A DNA stretch of 64,000 nucleotides. Origin: Homarus americanus. Its lineage: Eukaryota; Arthropoda; Malacostraca; Decapoda; Nephropidae. Under the pieces are notes generated by a model, which was given only the letters and a program-made list of their open reading frames with translations, had not been told where the DNA came from and did not search any database. Below are positions 1 through 13,300 of the stretch, piece after piece; positions within the stretch are counted from its first letter, which is position 1, and each line of letters opens with the position of its first letter. The translations under genes were made by a program, and so were the position numbers. The stretch covers positions 4,611,275 through 4,675,274 of the forward strand of contig NW_024722158.1 of NCBI RefSeq assembly GCF_018991925.1, read 5' to 3'.

Positions 1-2227
1 ATTACCCGGGATGATGGTGATGGTTCTTCCTCATCGACTAATGCAGATGAACCCTCAGGACCTCCACATCCTCCATCCCAAGTTCCTCCTCAGCCTCCTG
101 CTCCTCTACCTACTGACATTCCTCTTGCTCGGTCATCCTCGAGAGAGAGACTGCTAGAGGATACACTTAACCGTCAGAGGTCTCCAATGAATGGTACAAA
201 TGCTATCATTATTTTCTTGATATATATATATATATATATATATATAGTGTCAAGATATGTATAACACTTTAAATAGCCATATTTCATAGACAGTACGTAT
301 GACCAATTCTATTTTAATTTTTTTTATTTTTTTTTTTACAGCTGAAATATATTTTCCAATATGTTGTGCATTACCGTAACTGGTGACCTCAATATTTACT
401 CAATAAAATTTGTGAGATAGAGTGCAACATATTAAAGTGTTCATACATTATTTTGACTCATCTGTTTACAGTATGTATATCCTAATTAAAACATTGATAA
501 TTTACTGTACAATACTGTACTTACAATGTGTGTTGTTTTACAGAACAAGTTCTAACGTATATAAGATCATTAGAAGCTCGGGTAATGATGTTGGAGACAG
601 AGAAGCAGCTGCTGGGAGAAGAACTGAACAAGATGGACCGTGTACATCCTGAAGGGGAAGGCATGGAGCCTGTAGACTTACACATTGGTTCACAGAACCT
701 CTCAAAAGAAAAGTCTTTGGGCTCTCGACCACTGCAGCCGCCTCCCTACTCCCTCTCACACCATCTGAGGGCTGTTGGGTTAGGTCTTACAAGTAGAACT
801 CCATTAGGACCCGGTAAGTCGTGTTAGGTGAATCGGTAATTAATCAAGTTTTATTAGACTTCTTCACAATAGCTGCCGTATATGCGTGTGAAGAATTGCA
901 TTTCCTCCCAAAAGTATAATTTACATTCATCTCTACTCTGAAAACTAAGTCACTTGTATTATTGCAAGAACTACAGTACTGTATTATGTTTATAATTTGA
1001 TGGTTAGTAAAATCAAGTGGTTGAAATGGGTTATGAAATAAAAATATAGGTGCTGTACGTGACAGTGACCATGACAAATCATTAAGAGGAAATGGAGAGA
1101 AAGTCATAAAGGATAAAGTTTGTACAAGAATAAATAGAGAATTTGATGAGAGTAAGATTTTGCAGCAAAGTTTTCTGTAGTAAAATTATTCACCGAAAAT
1201 TCAACTGTGTATAGCGCATATTCACTCATTATAATTTTTTTAGTTTTATTCTGTATTGTAGTTTTTGGGAGTTTAGCGGAGACTGTTACTAATGTCCTTG
1301 ACTGTAGTCTTAGATGTGACAAATGTTTGAGGATTGATGGCAGACCACTCAGCTAAAGAACCCTGTTCACTCTACTCCCTCACCTCTTATAGGATCTGCT
1401 GAAAGTGATGATGACCTTCTTGATGGTCCACCACCTCCTCTGGTGTCCCGCCCTACATCCGTGGCAGCAGCGATGAGAGTATTGGAGGTGCAGGAACAAC
1501 TTGAAGGGGCTTCCCATCCTCCTTCAGGACCTCCACCTTCACAAGGACCTCCTCCACAGATTCAACAAGGATCTACTGGTCATTTGACTCCACAAGATGC
1601 AGCTCTAGCTGATGGAGAAAAGGCACTCCTCCGACAGATGTGTAATGTATGTTTGCTGTGGATAAGATTTTTTCACATAACTTCTCTTGATAAAAAATTC
1701 TTGCAAGAGCATATTTATAGGGAGAAAGTATATAAAGGAAGACCAGTGATAACATTTTGCTCATAGTTATAAAAATACTGTATATGAATAAACCTGTGAT
1801 AGAGAAGGTCCCTGTAGACAGTACTGATCCGATACCTTGTCACCCTCTAATTGAGACAAAAAGTTTCATGGAGAATTAAGGGATCCAAGAATTGTTCAAG
1901 AAAGTGGATATAAGAGTGAGTTACTCATTAAATCCTAATTTTAAAAGGGTTCCAGAGTTATAGGCTGTACCTCTATTCTTATATTTGTCCAAACTTCTTT
2001 ATGGGTTACTTGTATGTACCCTTTGATCTATAATAGTAGAAGAGGATTTTAGATATTGGAATCTTATACAGTAAGGTGTTTAATAACTGGGTGGAAAGGC
2101 TTCACGTCCCCAGAATTTGAATTACAATAACTATTACTTTGATTAGTAATGCATTGGTTAATATTTGTTTATATTTTTTTAGGTTGTGTGGAAGAAGCTT
2201 GAAGAGGTACCAAGTCAGAACAGATAA
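1..2227 (+). CDS. 3' part of a Pro/Ser-rich coiled-coil protein gene (four visible exons)
   Basis: I do not recognise this protein. Inferred coding exons are <1-193, 544-813, 1393-1646 and 2183-2227 (TAA). Phases agree at every junction (1, 1, 0), with donors gtacaa, gtaagt and gtatgt and pyrimidine-rich AG acceptors. The visible part is about 253 residues. Exon 1 is acidic/Ser then Pro-rich, followed by an Arg/Glu segment. Exon 2 begins with a heptad-like coiled coil (EQVLTYIRSLEARVMMLETE, then a Leu/Glu-rich stretch) and becomes Pro/Ser-rich. Exon 3 has an acidic patch (SAESDDDLLDG), several Pro-rich runs and a helical end (ALADGEKALLRQMCN) that continues into the C-terminus VVWKKLEEVPSQNR. 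The composition suggests a cytoplasmic adaptor or scaffold; this is inference. The 5' end lies outside the window. The structure is well supported and the function is unknown. Confidence 0.75.
218..246. repeat. (TA)n microsatellite
   Basis: A short run of TA dinucleotides in the first visible intron of the coiled-coil gene. Confidence 0.9.
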
Positions 2228-5200
2228 CAAGATATGCATTGCGCCTCAGACATGACATTGCGGGCCGCCTCCTACCTGCACACACCAATTTTAGGAGAAA
2301 CTGCAACTCAGCTGCTTTAGGAATAAAGGAGGTGCCACGAGGCTAGTGATCTTATGTACTATAGTTGTTAATGTTTTCCTTAGTGTATATTCTCAACTTG
2401 GAATCTCACTTTTCAGGTGCCAATGGTACAAAAACTTTGGTAAAAATGTAACTAAAGTTAATATATTTATATATTTTCCCACTAAGTGAACTTCATCACA
2501 GATATCCAATTCAGTATTCCTATACTGTACCTTCATGCTTATATGTACATAGTTTTTATATATGTGACAAGGTAATAATTTGCTGCTTTAATGTATAGTG
2601 TATGTGTAGCTTAAACGTGAGACATTTCATTTTTTCTTAAGTGTTAATACAATCACTGTTAAACAGGGGTTGGTGGGTGTACTCTATTGCTTGAACAACT
2701 TGTACTGTACCAGAAATGAATTGGTGTTTTCAAAAGTTTATTTGCACTTTAAGTTATGAAAGATATTTATTTGACATTCCAAATATAAATGTACTTGTAC
2801 ATCAATTCTCCCATTATACTGTAGTAATAAAAACAAGCCATTGAAATTATTGGTAAACTACATTTAAAAAATGGACAGATGGTAAAGATAAACATTTCAG
2901 TGCTCAAAAAAAAAGATATAAGTTTATAGATGAAATTTTCCGTAAAGTATGTGTCAGTTGTCACGGGACTTTCAGACCGAGAGGAAGGGCTTATGGAAAC
3001 TCGTCGTGTAAAAATGGCGTATATTACACGACAGTATTTACATTCACAGATCAAGTTTTCATGTCCAAATATCTCCAATTACTTCACGCACAACTGAGCG
3101 GCTATCTTGTACCCCACGTCCGCGTGTGTATATCAGGCCTGGAGTTCCTGATTCTCCGTGCTGTCTGGTTCAGTTGGTGGCTCATGCTGACCATCACCAC
3201 CACCACACAAATATGGCTCGGTTGTCAACTAATCCTAATACAATACATTAAAAGTCTTACACTTTATACCCTATAAAACAGAATATGTCTCTTACATAAT
3301 GTGTTAACAACCAAAACTAAATAACAGTAATATAAAAAAACATCGTAAATCAAAACATTAGAAAACTTATATAAGCATACAGGCTGTGAACCACCCTCAT
3401 TGACATTGGTCGTTCTCGGGTAACACCTAATTAGCCAATTATAGCCAGCGGTGTGGGCCGGCATATGACAGTATTACAGCTTGTTAATTTAATAAATTAT
3501 TTTAAAAACAGTGTTGTCTGCCGATACTGCTCTTAGCAGCATAGAAAACCAACATTACTACCGACAATACCAGCAAAGTGTTTGAGGGCCCACTTGTGTG
3601 TGTAGCGGATACCTATAATATACTAGTATATGTGTGTTTTTAAAAGGCCTGGGTGCCTCATCTCTTATATGTGGTGTGTCTGTACTATTTCCTTGGCACC
3701 CAATACAGTATGGGGTGTTCCCAGCTGCCCTTGGCATGCGAGACCTCCCAGAGTTTATCATAAAGACACACCATCACCACTTCCCAGGGATAAATTTATA
3801 TTTTCAGAACCCTGTACTGTTGTGATTGCAAGGATTAGAATATATAATTTCTGATTCTGATACATGGAAAACTTAATATTTTTATTTGCCATTTATAGAT
3901 TATTTTATATAATACTACTTGCTGGTACTGGGGGAAGGCAAGCATTTGTCTATGGCAAAATATGCAGCTCTTCTATGAATTTGTTTCTTACAAACACCAA
4001 GTTATTGCTTTCAAGTTATTGCTTTCATCCAGGTCCTTCAGCACTAAAGTCGTGGTCCATTGAATGCTGTTTCTTTTTCCTCATTTAATCTGCTGCTTCA
4101 CCTAGTCTGTGGTGATGATAAGTTGGAGATTTGACCTTATCTACACTTTTTAGCTTGTGTCTACACTTGAAACAAACTAAACAATCAACTGCTTTTGCTT
4201 AGTCCTTACAGGACAATGAATGCTTCAGTGTACATCTCATCAAATAGTAATCAGTTATCTGTCGTTTTTATGAATCCAAGCTTGACGACAGTAAGCATGC
4301 ATTGATGAGTCTATCATACCATCTTACCATTTTTTTATAAGTTCAGTGCCAAGATAAAATAGTTGTATGATAAAGAAATTAAGATAGGTTGTGTTTTGTA
4401 TGCTGTGGAAGTACCTGCATTTATATACTATTTGTAATAATTGTACATAATTGCCTCAGTATGTATCTCCTGTTTACTTTTTCAGGACTGGCTTCTTGCT
4501 TAGTGTTGATGTAACTTGTTCCCATTTTACAGTATCTATGGGCTCACCCAGGGCTTGCATTTTATTTATCTTTTATATGCTATAGTTTGTTTGTGGACTC
4601 TACAGGTGAACTGATGTGTACTACTGCAGTTTATATTTCTCTACAAAATTTGTTATGCCATAAGATGTATATATATTTATATGCTGGCAGAGCAATGCAG
4701 TAGCCTATTCATCGTATCCGTATGTAAATTTTTATAAATAATTATTCTGCAAGTGAAACGGTACAGTACTGTCATATTAAGGAGGTAACGAAAACAAAAC
4801 AAAATTTTATTATTAGTATGGTCTATGGGTTATTGTGAAGGATCTTCGAGACATTTAAACACTCTGTCTCGGCCCTTTTGGATGTTGTTATTGTAGTTGA
4901 TTTTTTTTCTTAGCCTATTACAGTACTGTGTTGAATAGTTTAAACCAAGTAGGTGAGGCATATACCAGTGGTGTTGATTGGTGCTATAGTGTACCACCTT
5001 TATGTATGTATGAATAACCAGCACTTCATTGATAAAAGGGACAGATAGCAAAGTATGTTAGTAGGTTCAAATTCCTTATTTCAAATTGATCTATAGTTAT
5101 ACTCATTTACATACAGTATATACTCTTATAGGCATAATTGTTTTTCATTATCTTTTATAATTTTGGCAAAGATGTTTCATGCTTCACAGCTGTTTGTTGG

Positions 5201-8200
5201 AATCACGAGCAACACTGACTCATTTTTAGTCATTCATTCCTTCATTCTGTTGCTGTAATAGATGTGTTCTGTTGCGATGTTTCCACAACAAGGCCCCAAG
5301 ATTTTTTGCAGGTTGTTCTTCTGTCACTTACCAGTATACATCACTTTTATAGTAGTGTACTCGCATGCCTGCACTCTGAGGTTTATATTACCGTGTGTAT
5401 TTATTTTGAGAGGTGTTAGTACTGTCGTAAAGATGTCCCCCCTTGATAAAACAAATGTTATAGTTATGTTTTGTTTATAGCACTGCTTTATATTGATATC
5501 ATTTCCCTTTTACTGTAACAAGCTATCCTTTACTTTTCTCATGGTTTATGTTTTTTAACACATATACAGTACTGTACATTTGTCTAATCTTATATTCCTA
5601 AAGTATTGAGGAGAATTAACGGTACTTAAGATATCATTTATCATGTGCACTCATAAGTCTCAACGAAATCCTGTAGTGTGTACAGTACTCTTATGTTGTT
5701 ATATATCAGTCATTAACTCAATTATAAAATTTTCCTGTGTACTGTATGAGTTTTCAATCATGAAGTGCCTCATGGTGCTTTATCGGGACAAGGCTTGATA
5801 AGATATCCTATCAGGAAGACAGTGTACTATACTTGTCTCACTAAACCTCTCAGTTATTTCACCTATTCTCAGAGAATCTGTTAACTAATGTTCTCCACAT
5901 TGTGATGACATTTTTGCTCAAGCTCTTCTGTTATAAGATTTGCTAAGCATATAATTAACAAGTATGTACATAGTACATACTATCCTTTGACAGTATGGAG
6001 GTACTCACAAATCATGTGGAACTTAACATAAGAAGCTGTAAGAGTGTCTTATTTTAAGTCTTCAAGGTCTCTTGCTTTGAATCAGTTAGGATGACCTCAT
6101 ACCAGTTCTCCCAAGCTTATATCTCTTCCTAGGATCATGGTTGGCAGTGTCCTGGTCTTCTGTAGTAAGAAAGGTTTGTTTTAATTTTTCAGCTTAGTAG
6201 TCAGGTGATTTACCACTTCAGCTCAGGAATACTGTACTTATGTACACCAAACCACTTTTACATGGATTTGAACAATTCTTCTCTCTTGTGGGAGGATGTT
6301 ATCTTTAGTTTATAGGTACTTCATGCTGTTGGTAGTATATGGGATAGGATAGTGATTGATTTTATAAAGATTTGGAAAAATAAGTCATTGTATTGTAAAT
6401 TGCTTTCACCTGTAAATCTCTAGTGTAAATAATTATAATTTAAGATGTATATTTGGACGTGGTGAAGCTTATATTGCTGAACTGAATTGAAGAAACTAGC
6501 CATAATTAGGAACTGTACTTTATGACACAGAGAGGGGTGATTTCACTGATGCCACAAATCACATACTGGACAGTGGATCCCTTACTTATGACACTTTTCA
6601 CAAATATAACTCATTGGTAATGCTAGGCAGATGGAACAGATTGTGAGAGATTGTAACTTAGATTAATAATACTCCACAACTTGTAGTTAAGGTGAACAAT
6701 GTTGAGTTCTGCATCATCAAGTAACTTCAGACCAGATCTAATGAAACATATTTAGATCCATCTGTGTCACTCTTGTTCATATTATATCTCTGTTACTGTA
6801 CTGCCCCATCTGTCAAGGTATTGACCAACATTTTACACCCCAGACTTAGTCCTACTCTCACTGGAACCTCCTTCCTGACACACACACACACACTGGAAGA
6901 ACTTTGAACAGGATTCAACCAAATTTCAAATATTTTCAATGCTCTCTATTCTTGGTTATATTGCAAAAGTACCCAGAATATGAGAGATGTTCACTTAAAA
7001 AAAAGAGTTATGAAAATGTCTATATTTTCATTACACACACATACACATGTAATAAATATATATACTGTATACAAAGTATATACTGTACAGGTATACTGTA
7101 TACAGTATAGTGTATTCATAGAATAGTGTTCAATAATCATGTTGTTTGTAGAGGCTTTTCATTACTTGGTTCTGGTAAAGCACACCATAAAAACCATGTT
7201 AGTAAAATTATTTTGTTTTTATTTTTTATAATACTCATCAACCCTGGTACAGTATACTGTACTGTATATCGTTTCTTTTGGGATTTATCATTGATATTAT
7301 TGAGTATGAGCCTTTATTTATGGAGGTACTGGAGCATGTTGGTACAAGTTTAATGTTTGTTGTGTGGACCCCTTGTGCAGCTCAAGTATTTCTTTGTTAT
7401 CTGCAACTGTGCTTAATTATTATGGAGATTATATTTAAAGAGTATATATAATATATATTTTTGATCCAAAGCATTTTTACTGTGTCGGCTTTGCATAAGC
7501 TTGTATAATATAGGTATATCGTGTTATACATTTATATAACATGGTGTGATTAAAGTATAGTGCAGTGTTATTTGTTTTGAATCCTTAATCATGTGAATGG
7601 AATTGACCCTTTTGCTGCCATTTTCGCACTTACCATTTTATTCTGGCTACCGCCAGACCATTTTATTCAGTTAGCGTAACCTCCTGCAGTCAAAGGGTTA
7701 AAACAATGAAACATCTAAACATAAGAACAGTCCCATCCTATGGGTTAGCATTAGGAAGAGCATCCAGCCATAAAGCTTTGCTACAACATATTGGTTGCCA
7801 GTGCTGTGCTCCTCCCCTGGTCTCGGCTACATTTTCTGGGCTGGTGCCCTGGGTTGGTGTGTGGGGGGGTGATTTGTCCCATTCTGGTTTTAGCCAACAG
7901 CTGCCACCAGGTACTGTAATTTTAACTGACCCATGCAAGTATGAAAAATGGCCAGAAAACGTTGATGTTTCATCTTGCACAGGATGAGGAGTTGCCCAGT
8001 AAACTATAACCCACCTTTGTGTGGGGCAGAACTCTTAAAAAAAAAAATCCTTTAACTATTGGTAACAATCCACTCAGCCATCGAGCTGCTGGTAAGCAAA
8101 AAACACTGTACAACATTGCTGCACAATATCCTTGTCCAGTATTGAATTTTTAATCATACTGTCTGTACCAAACATTATTTTTAAATGTGAACCATGTACT

Positions 8201-8853
8201 GTAAAGTAGTAATTATATATCGGTGATGTAAAACAATTTCTACACTGGAAATGTGGAATTTGCTGAAGTTACAGGGTCCAGAGCATTGCTTGTTCACTAT
8301 TGAGACCACAACACACTATCTGTGCCGGGGGAGGGTAGCAAGGCTTCATCTGCATGCAGTTAAACAAAATGAAAGTGTTAGTAACATGATGCAGAAGTTA
8401 CCTGTCTCCTGTAACACACATCTTCAAGTATATTTCTGTTCCTTATGAATGTATTTTCTTCATTTGTAAATATTGTACTGCATTAGTTGCAGGGTGAGTA
8501 CATATCACATAATATTGCACTAAGCTTGTTTTTTAATTATTTAATTATCAAATGTCTGGACAGCACTTATATTTGATTGCAGTTTTAAGTTTTAATCTTT
8601 ACAATTTATGATAATAGTAATTGTTAGACTGTGTACATCAACATATTTTCAGTTTATTGCACGGCTCCAAGAAATGGCTGCATGGGGACACAAGGGGAAC
8701 ATGAGGTGTGGCGACCTCTGGTTTACTGGATATGTAACAACAGAAAACGAAAGTGAGATAATCTGGTTTTTGAGTAACTTGTATATTCCTGTATTTGCAC
8801 AGCTTTGAGTTAAAGGTTTGAATAAATTGTAAACACGACACATGTAAGCTCAC
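2228..8853. other. 3' UTR and gene-poor intergenic DNA
   Basis: AT-rich sequence with no spliceable coding exon that I can support; open frames are short and of random composition. The 3' UTR of the upstream gene starts here. Candidate AATAAA signals are at 2826-2831 and, far downstream, exactly at 8821-8826; I cannot tell which is used. A small (AC)n lies near 6880. TACTGTAC/ACAGTA motifs recur throughout. A dispersed retroelement fragment is annotated separately near 7.74 kb. Confidence 0.6.
7736..7802 (+). mobile_element. Fragment of a dispersed retroelement (LINE-tail-like)
   Basis: The segment carries a GGGTTAGCATTAGGAAGAGC motif followed by CATCCAGCC and a TTTGCTACAACATA stretch. Diverged copies are present in this window at about 26318-26400 (same strand) and 25028-25066 (opposite strand). 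The wording AGGAAGGGCATCCAGC is one I associate with the 3' tails of RTE-like LINEs in invertebrates; that attribution is from memory. No reverse-transcriptase coding sequence is attached. Confidence 0.45.
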
Positions 8854-9233
8854 GACTGTCCCATCCTACACCACCCACCACTGTCCCATCCTACACCACC
8901 CACCACTGTCCCTTCCTACACCATCCACCACTGTCCCATCCTACACCACCCATCACTGTCCCATCCTACACCACCCATTACTGTCCCATCCTACACCACC
9001 CACCAATGTCCCATCCTACTCCACCCACCAATGTCCCATCCTGTACCACCCACCAATGTCCTATCATGTACCACCCACCACTGTCCCATCCTACATCACC
9101 CACCACTGTCCCATCCTACACCACCCATTACTGTCCCATCCTACTCCTCCCACCACTATCCCATCCTATTCCACCCACCAATGTCCCATCCTGTACCACC
9201 CACCACTGTCCCATCCTACACCACCCACCACTC
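8854..9233. repeat. 25-bp tandem minisatellite
   Basis: About 15 imperfect copies of a 25-bp unit containing CTGTCCCATCCTACACCAC and a CCACCA spacer. Variants are mostly single-base changes (ACTGTC/AATGTC, CTACAC/CTGTAC/CTACTC). Because 25 is not a multiple of 3, the array is open in all three forward frames; these are not genes. Confidence 0.95.
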
Positions 9234-9352
9234 ACATTTTGAGGCCATGTGCACTAAATATTAGGAGATAGTGTGAGGTCAATAATAATTACTTTTTACT
9301 ATACAGATACGCCAGAGTATATTATTGCATTAATGAAAAAGTATTTGAATTT

Positions 9353-9416
9353 TCTGATGAAAGGGTGGGGGTCAGAACCTCCCCCAGGACCCCTCTCCAC
9401 CCCGGATCCGCCCCTG
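9353..9416. mobile_element. Solo end of a DNA transposon (hAT-like terminus)
   Basis: The segment ends in CGGATCCGCCCCTG, whose reverse complement (CAGGGGCGGATCCG) resembles the terminal inverted repeat start of hAT-type elements, followed by a characteristic G/C-run subterminal region. No matching second end is seen nearby; the 25-bp array lies just upstream and may have replaced it. Confidence 0.4.
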
Positions 9417-9689
9417 AAAAGGAGCGGTCGGTATCTAGGCCGTCTGGGTCTAGTCGGCGATATCAATCATATCCGTCACTATCATAGAAGCCGGCGAGTC
9501 ATGATGAATGATGCCGCCAGTAAGTAGATGAATAAGTAAAGCTAAAATTTAAATTATGCTCAAGACGGAATACCAAGGAATATTGTAGCTCTTTACAATG
9601 CATTGCTCTTCCTCAACACCGAAGAGTTTTCTAGCACAAATACTAGATTAGTAAATACACGCCATCAGCAACAAAATATTACGTTTCTC

Positions 9690-9718
9690 AAGATTCACCA
9701 TAGTCTATGGTGAATCTT
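9690..9718. repeat. Near-perfect palindrome (14-bp arms, 1-nt spacer)
   Basis: AAGATTCACCATAG is followed by one T and then its exact reverse complement. It lies about 110 bp upstream of the putative first exon of the dihydrodiol dehydrogenase gene. It could form a cruciform or bind a dimeric factor; function is inference. Confidence 0.85.
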
Positions 9719-9799
9719 TAGACGGGAGAATGTTTACTTTAGTACTGTTAGAAAAAAAATGAGATAAGGGGTATTATTTAATAGATTAAGAAATGGTAA

Positions 9800-9888
9800 G
9801 TTATCGTGTCTCGGAGGGAATCAACCACCGTCAGTCAGTGCGTCCTGTTGCCTCCTCACACCAGTACGTCTCTACTCTACCGTCGTGG
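9800..9888 (+). promoter_or_regulatory. Putative core promoter and non-coding first exon of the DHDH gene
   Basis: A TCAGTC at 9831-9836 fits the arthropod initiator. A strong 5' splice site (GTAAGT at 9889-9894) lies about 55 bp further on. The matching acceptor would be the TTTTTTGCAG ending at 10283, just before the AACAAATTTGATTCACCAAA leader of the DHDH start codon. A non-coding first exon of about 55-60 nt is therefore plausible. No TATA box was seen at the expected distance. Confidence 0.4.
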
Positions 9889-10303
9889 GTAAGTGAAATG
9901 CACATGAACTTTCGTGAAAGTAAAGAGACATTATATAAATTTGATTTTAAAGGAATAAATGGTATGGTATGTCATCCTGGCATTAAGTAATAAGAGATCC
10001 CGGAAAGTTTCGTATTTGTACTTGCCAGTGTCACTTGACGCTTGTTACCAGGCACTGCTGAGTTAAATAGATTTTATATGTGTTTGTTTGTATGTGATTG
10101 TAATTACTGTACTGTATGCAATTATGAATATACAGTACCTACATACACCAGTTGGCTTTTGGTGTTGTTACAAAGATTTTGATGATCCTTGTACTATTGT
10201 AGTTTATTATTTATATTTACACAAAATGTAAGTAGCAACCAACACTAGTGACCAGCATCATTTCAAGGTATTATTTTTTGCAGAACAAATTTGATTCACC
10301 AAA

Positions 10304-13300
10304 ATGGCAACACGTTGGGGTATAGTGAGTGCAGGTCTGATCTCTAATGACTTCGTGGGGGCACTGAAGGCTTTACCTGAAGGAGAACATCGCGTTGTGG
10401 CCGTGGCTGCTCGCTCACTTGAGAGTGCCAAAAAATTTGCTTCTAAGTATGGAGTAGAGAAAGCTTATGGTTCATATGATGAACTTGCACGAGATCCTAA
10501 TGTTGGTAAGTTAAGAGAAGTTGCTGTAGCTGTACAGTAGGGTAGGATTTTAGTATATGAATATTTAATACCTAGTACAGTACTCTGTATTGTCTGTATG
10601 ATTTGAATACATAATAGGTAAAGGTGTAGAAGAGTGACCACCAGAAGGAATTGTCCGAATTGGTTGAAAAATTTTCTACAAACTAATATCATGATATTAA
10701 ATACAAAAATGGAAACGACAATGCATAGAACCTAATTATTATCCTAATAGAACCTGACCTATGAGTTTGTTAGGTCAGGTTCCATTAGGTTCTATGCATT
10801 AGCGTGTTAATTTATGTGTTAAACAGCTTACCTTAATATTGAGGTTGATATACATCAGCAATAGCAAGAAGGAATACGTGGAAGCGTTCACCTGCAATTA
10901 GGAAACATCTCTTGAAAAGGGATTCAGCGAGGTAAACAAAAATGGCGCCGGGAGGAGAATTGTAAAGTAGGAGAGAGTAAATAAAAAGACTGTCAGGTTC
11001 TATATATTCTGGTGTCCATATATGTGTTTAATATCATGTTATTAGCATTATAAAAAAAAAAATGCATACCGTAGAGCCTAATAAAACCTGACCTAACAAA
11101 CCCATAGGTTGGGTATATGTTAGGTCAGGTTCTATTAGGATAATAATTAGGTTCTATGCATTGTCGTTTCCATTTTTGTATTTAATATCATGATATTAGT
11201 GTGTAGAAAAAATTTCAACCAATTGGGACAATTCCTTCTGGTGGTCACCCTCTTCTACACTTTTGCCCATGAATCTTTAAATTTGTTATAAGTGGGGTTT
11301 TAATACAACAATGTTATTTTTTTGGTGTGTGTGTGTACTGTATTATGATGTGTTTTACTCAGGTCTGACCTTCATTTCTTGTGCAAATTACCGTTTTTTT
11401 GTGTTCTTTTTTTTTAAATGAATATTTTCGTTTGTAACCGAAACCGCTAACTTGCACCAAAATGACGGTCAAGTTTGAGTGAAACACCAAAAAAAAAACC
11501 TAACCTAACCTAGGTAAATTTTACTTTAAAACACGAGTCCCTAGAGGTTGACCAATATGTTTTTACAGTATATTTTGGTGTGTTTTAAGCAAATCTGACT
11601 TCCTTTTTGGCACAAATGGTTTCTTCCTCCCCCCACAATAATGGGTATGAGCCTGTGAAATCGTAGTTTTTGGGTGGGGGAGAAAACTAAAATGAATCAT
11701 CTAACCTAACCTCTAGTCGCGGGCGGTAGGCCTAGCTTAAACTAACCTAAATGTCTCCGTAGTTAAAAACTTTGGGGTGCACCATGTGTCCGAAAGTATA
11801 ATACCTTAGTTAGAAGTGGAAAGGACCAGGATACGTAAGAATTGGATAGAATAATCGTCTTTCTCGTAAAACTCTGCAATAAACTTAAAATAATCATAGG
11901 AGCACAAACGACAACCAACCTCCACCACGGCCATTGTGAAACTGGTCAATGAAATTAAAATCGTACCCAGGCTGCTTCCTTTGAGAAAATTCAAATGTGA
12001 TTGGTCGAAAAAAATTCGGGTGATGGTATCTATACCTCATTGGTCACGACTGGATGACGTCAGTCAACATTGCACATGCGTGATGCGCCGATAACATCAC
12101 CTCACAGACGAAGACTGAAAACTACTTAAAATCAATTAAATTCAATTGTGTCGCTATTATTCATTTCCGCTGTGTATATATGGGGTTCAGAATACGCAAA
12201 ATAGCAAGATCTAAATGTTTCGGTAGTTTATAACTTTCGGGGGCACTATGTCCGAAAGTAAAAGATACCCTAACCTAGCCATTTTTTGGAGCTTACTTGC
12301 TACTTCGGTGGAGGATACAGCTGGGTGATCTGGTATGCATGTGGTTACAGACAAAAGAATTTCTGTCTTTTCTTAAAAAAAATTCCACATGTAGGACATA
12401 GTTTTAATGTTGGTAGGACACCGTGATCTTGTAATGTTTGGATTGCTTTACTCTCGTTCTCATAAACTCACTGAATAACGTCTAGATAAGGGAGAGAACA
12501 CATCACACGCCATCACGAGCCTTCAAAATTCGAAAGTGTGCAGTGGAAGGCTGCTTCAAAATGATTGGCCATCCAAGTCACATGATACGATACTTGAAGG
12601 TCATTAGTTGTCATGTCGCAAAGAGGAGGAGGAGGAAGGGAGGAGGGAAGTGACTGGCAACATGGCAGATACAGAAATTTACGTACTGTATATAGAAATT
12701 TGTGAGATACTCCGTTAATATTGATTTGCACAAGAAATGATATGAAGTCGTATGTTTGGTATTTTATAGTCTTGGTGTCTGTAATATTGAAAATTGGAGA
12801 CCTGTGGACAGCCAATGGAAGAACATTAACCATATATTTTTGACTAGGTATGTACAGTACTGGGTATTTCAGTGTCGAAGAAAAATTTTTCCTCACTAGA
12901 AAGTTGCAATTTACTTTTAGGAATTGCAGTTGTTCATGTTTTGGTAATGGTGGAGGAGACGGTAAGCACCAGAAGGACTTTATGGAATTGTGTAAAATTT
13001 TTAGATGTTGTTTGGATGATTCTAAGTTAAGAAAATCATATTAACAAAGTACAGAACATATTAGAACTTTACCTAACCTACCTAATCTCACTTAACATCC
13101 TAACCTGTGCATTGTTTTTATGATATTCTTACTATCATCCAAACAACATCTCAAGAAAAAAATTAACGAATTCGGTCCAATATAAATCATAATAAACCCG
13201 CCAGATGAGATCGTTGTTAGTTTCCTGGCATGTAAACAAAGGCTGTGGAAGCTCACGTTTAGCAGAAGATGTGAAACAAAACGTGGTTGCCATGGAAGAT

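Noticed and set aside
12657..12720. Short coding start ([12 protein letters not shown]) in DHDH intron 1
   Set aside because: Good Kozak context but a stop after 18 codons and no matching downstream acceptor in phase.
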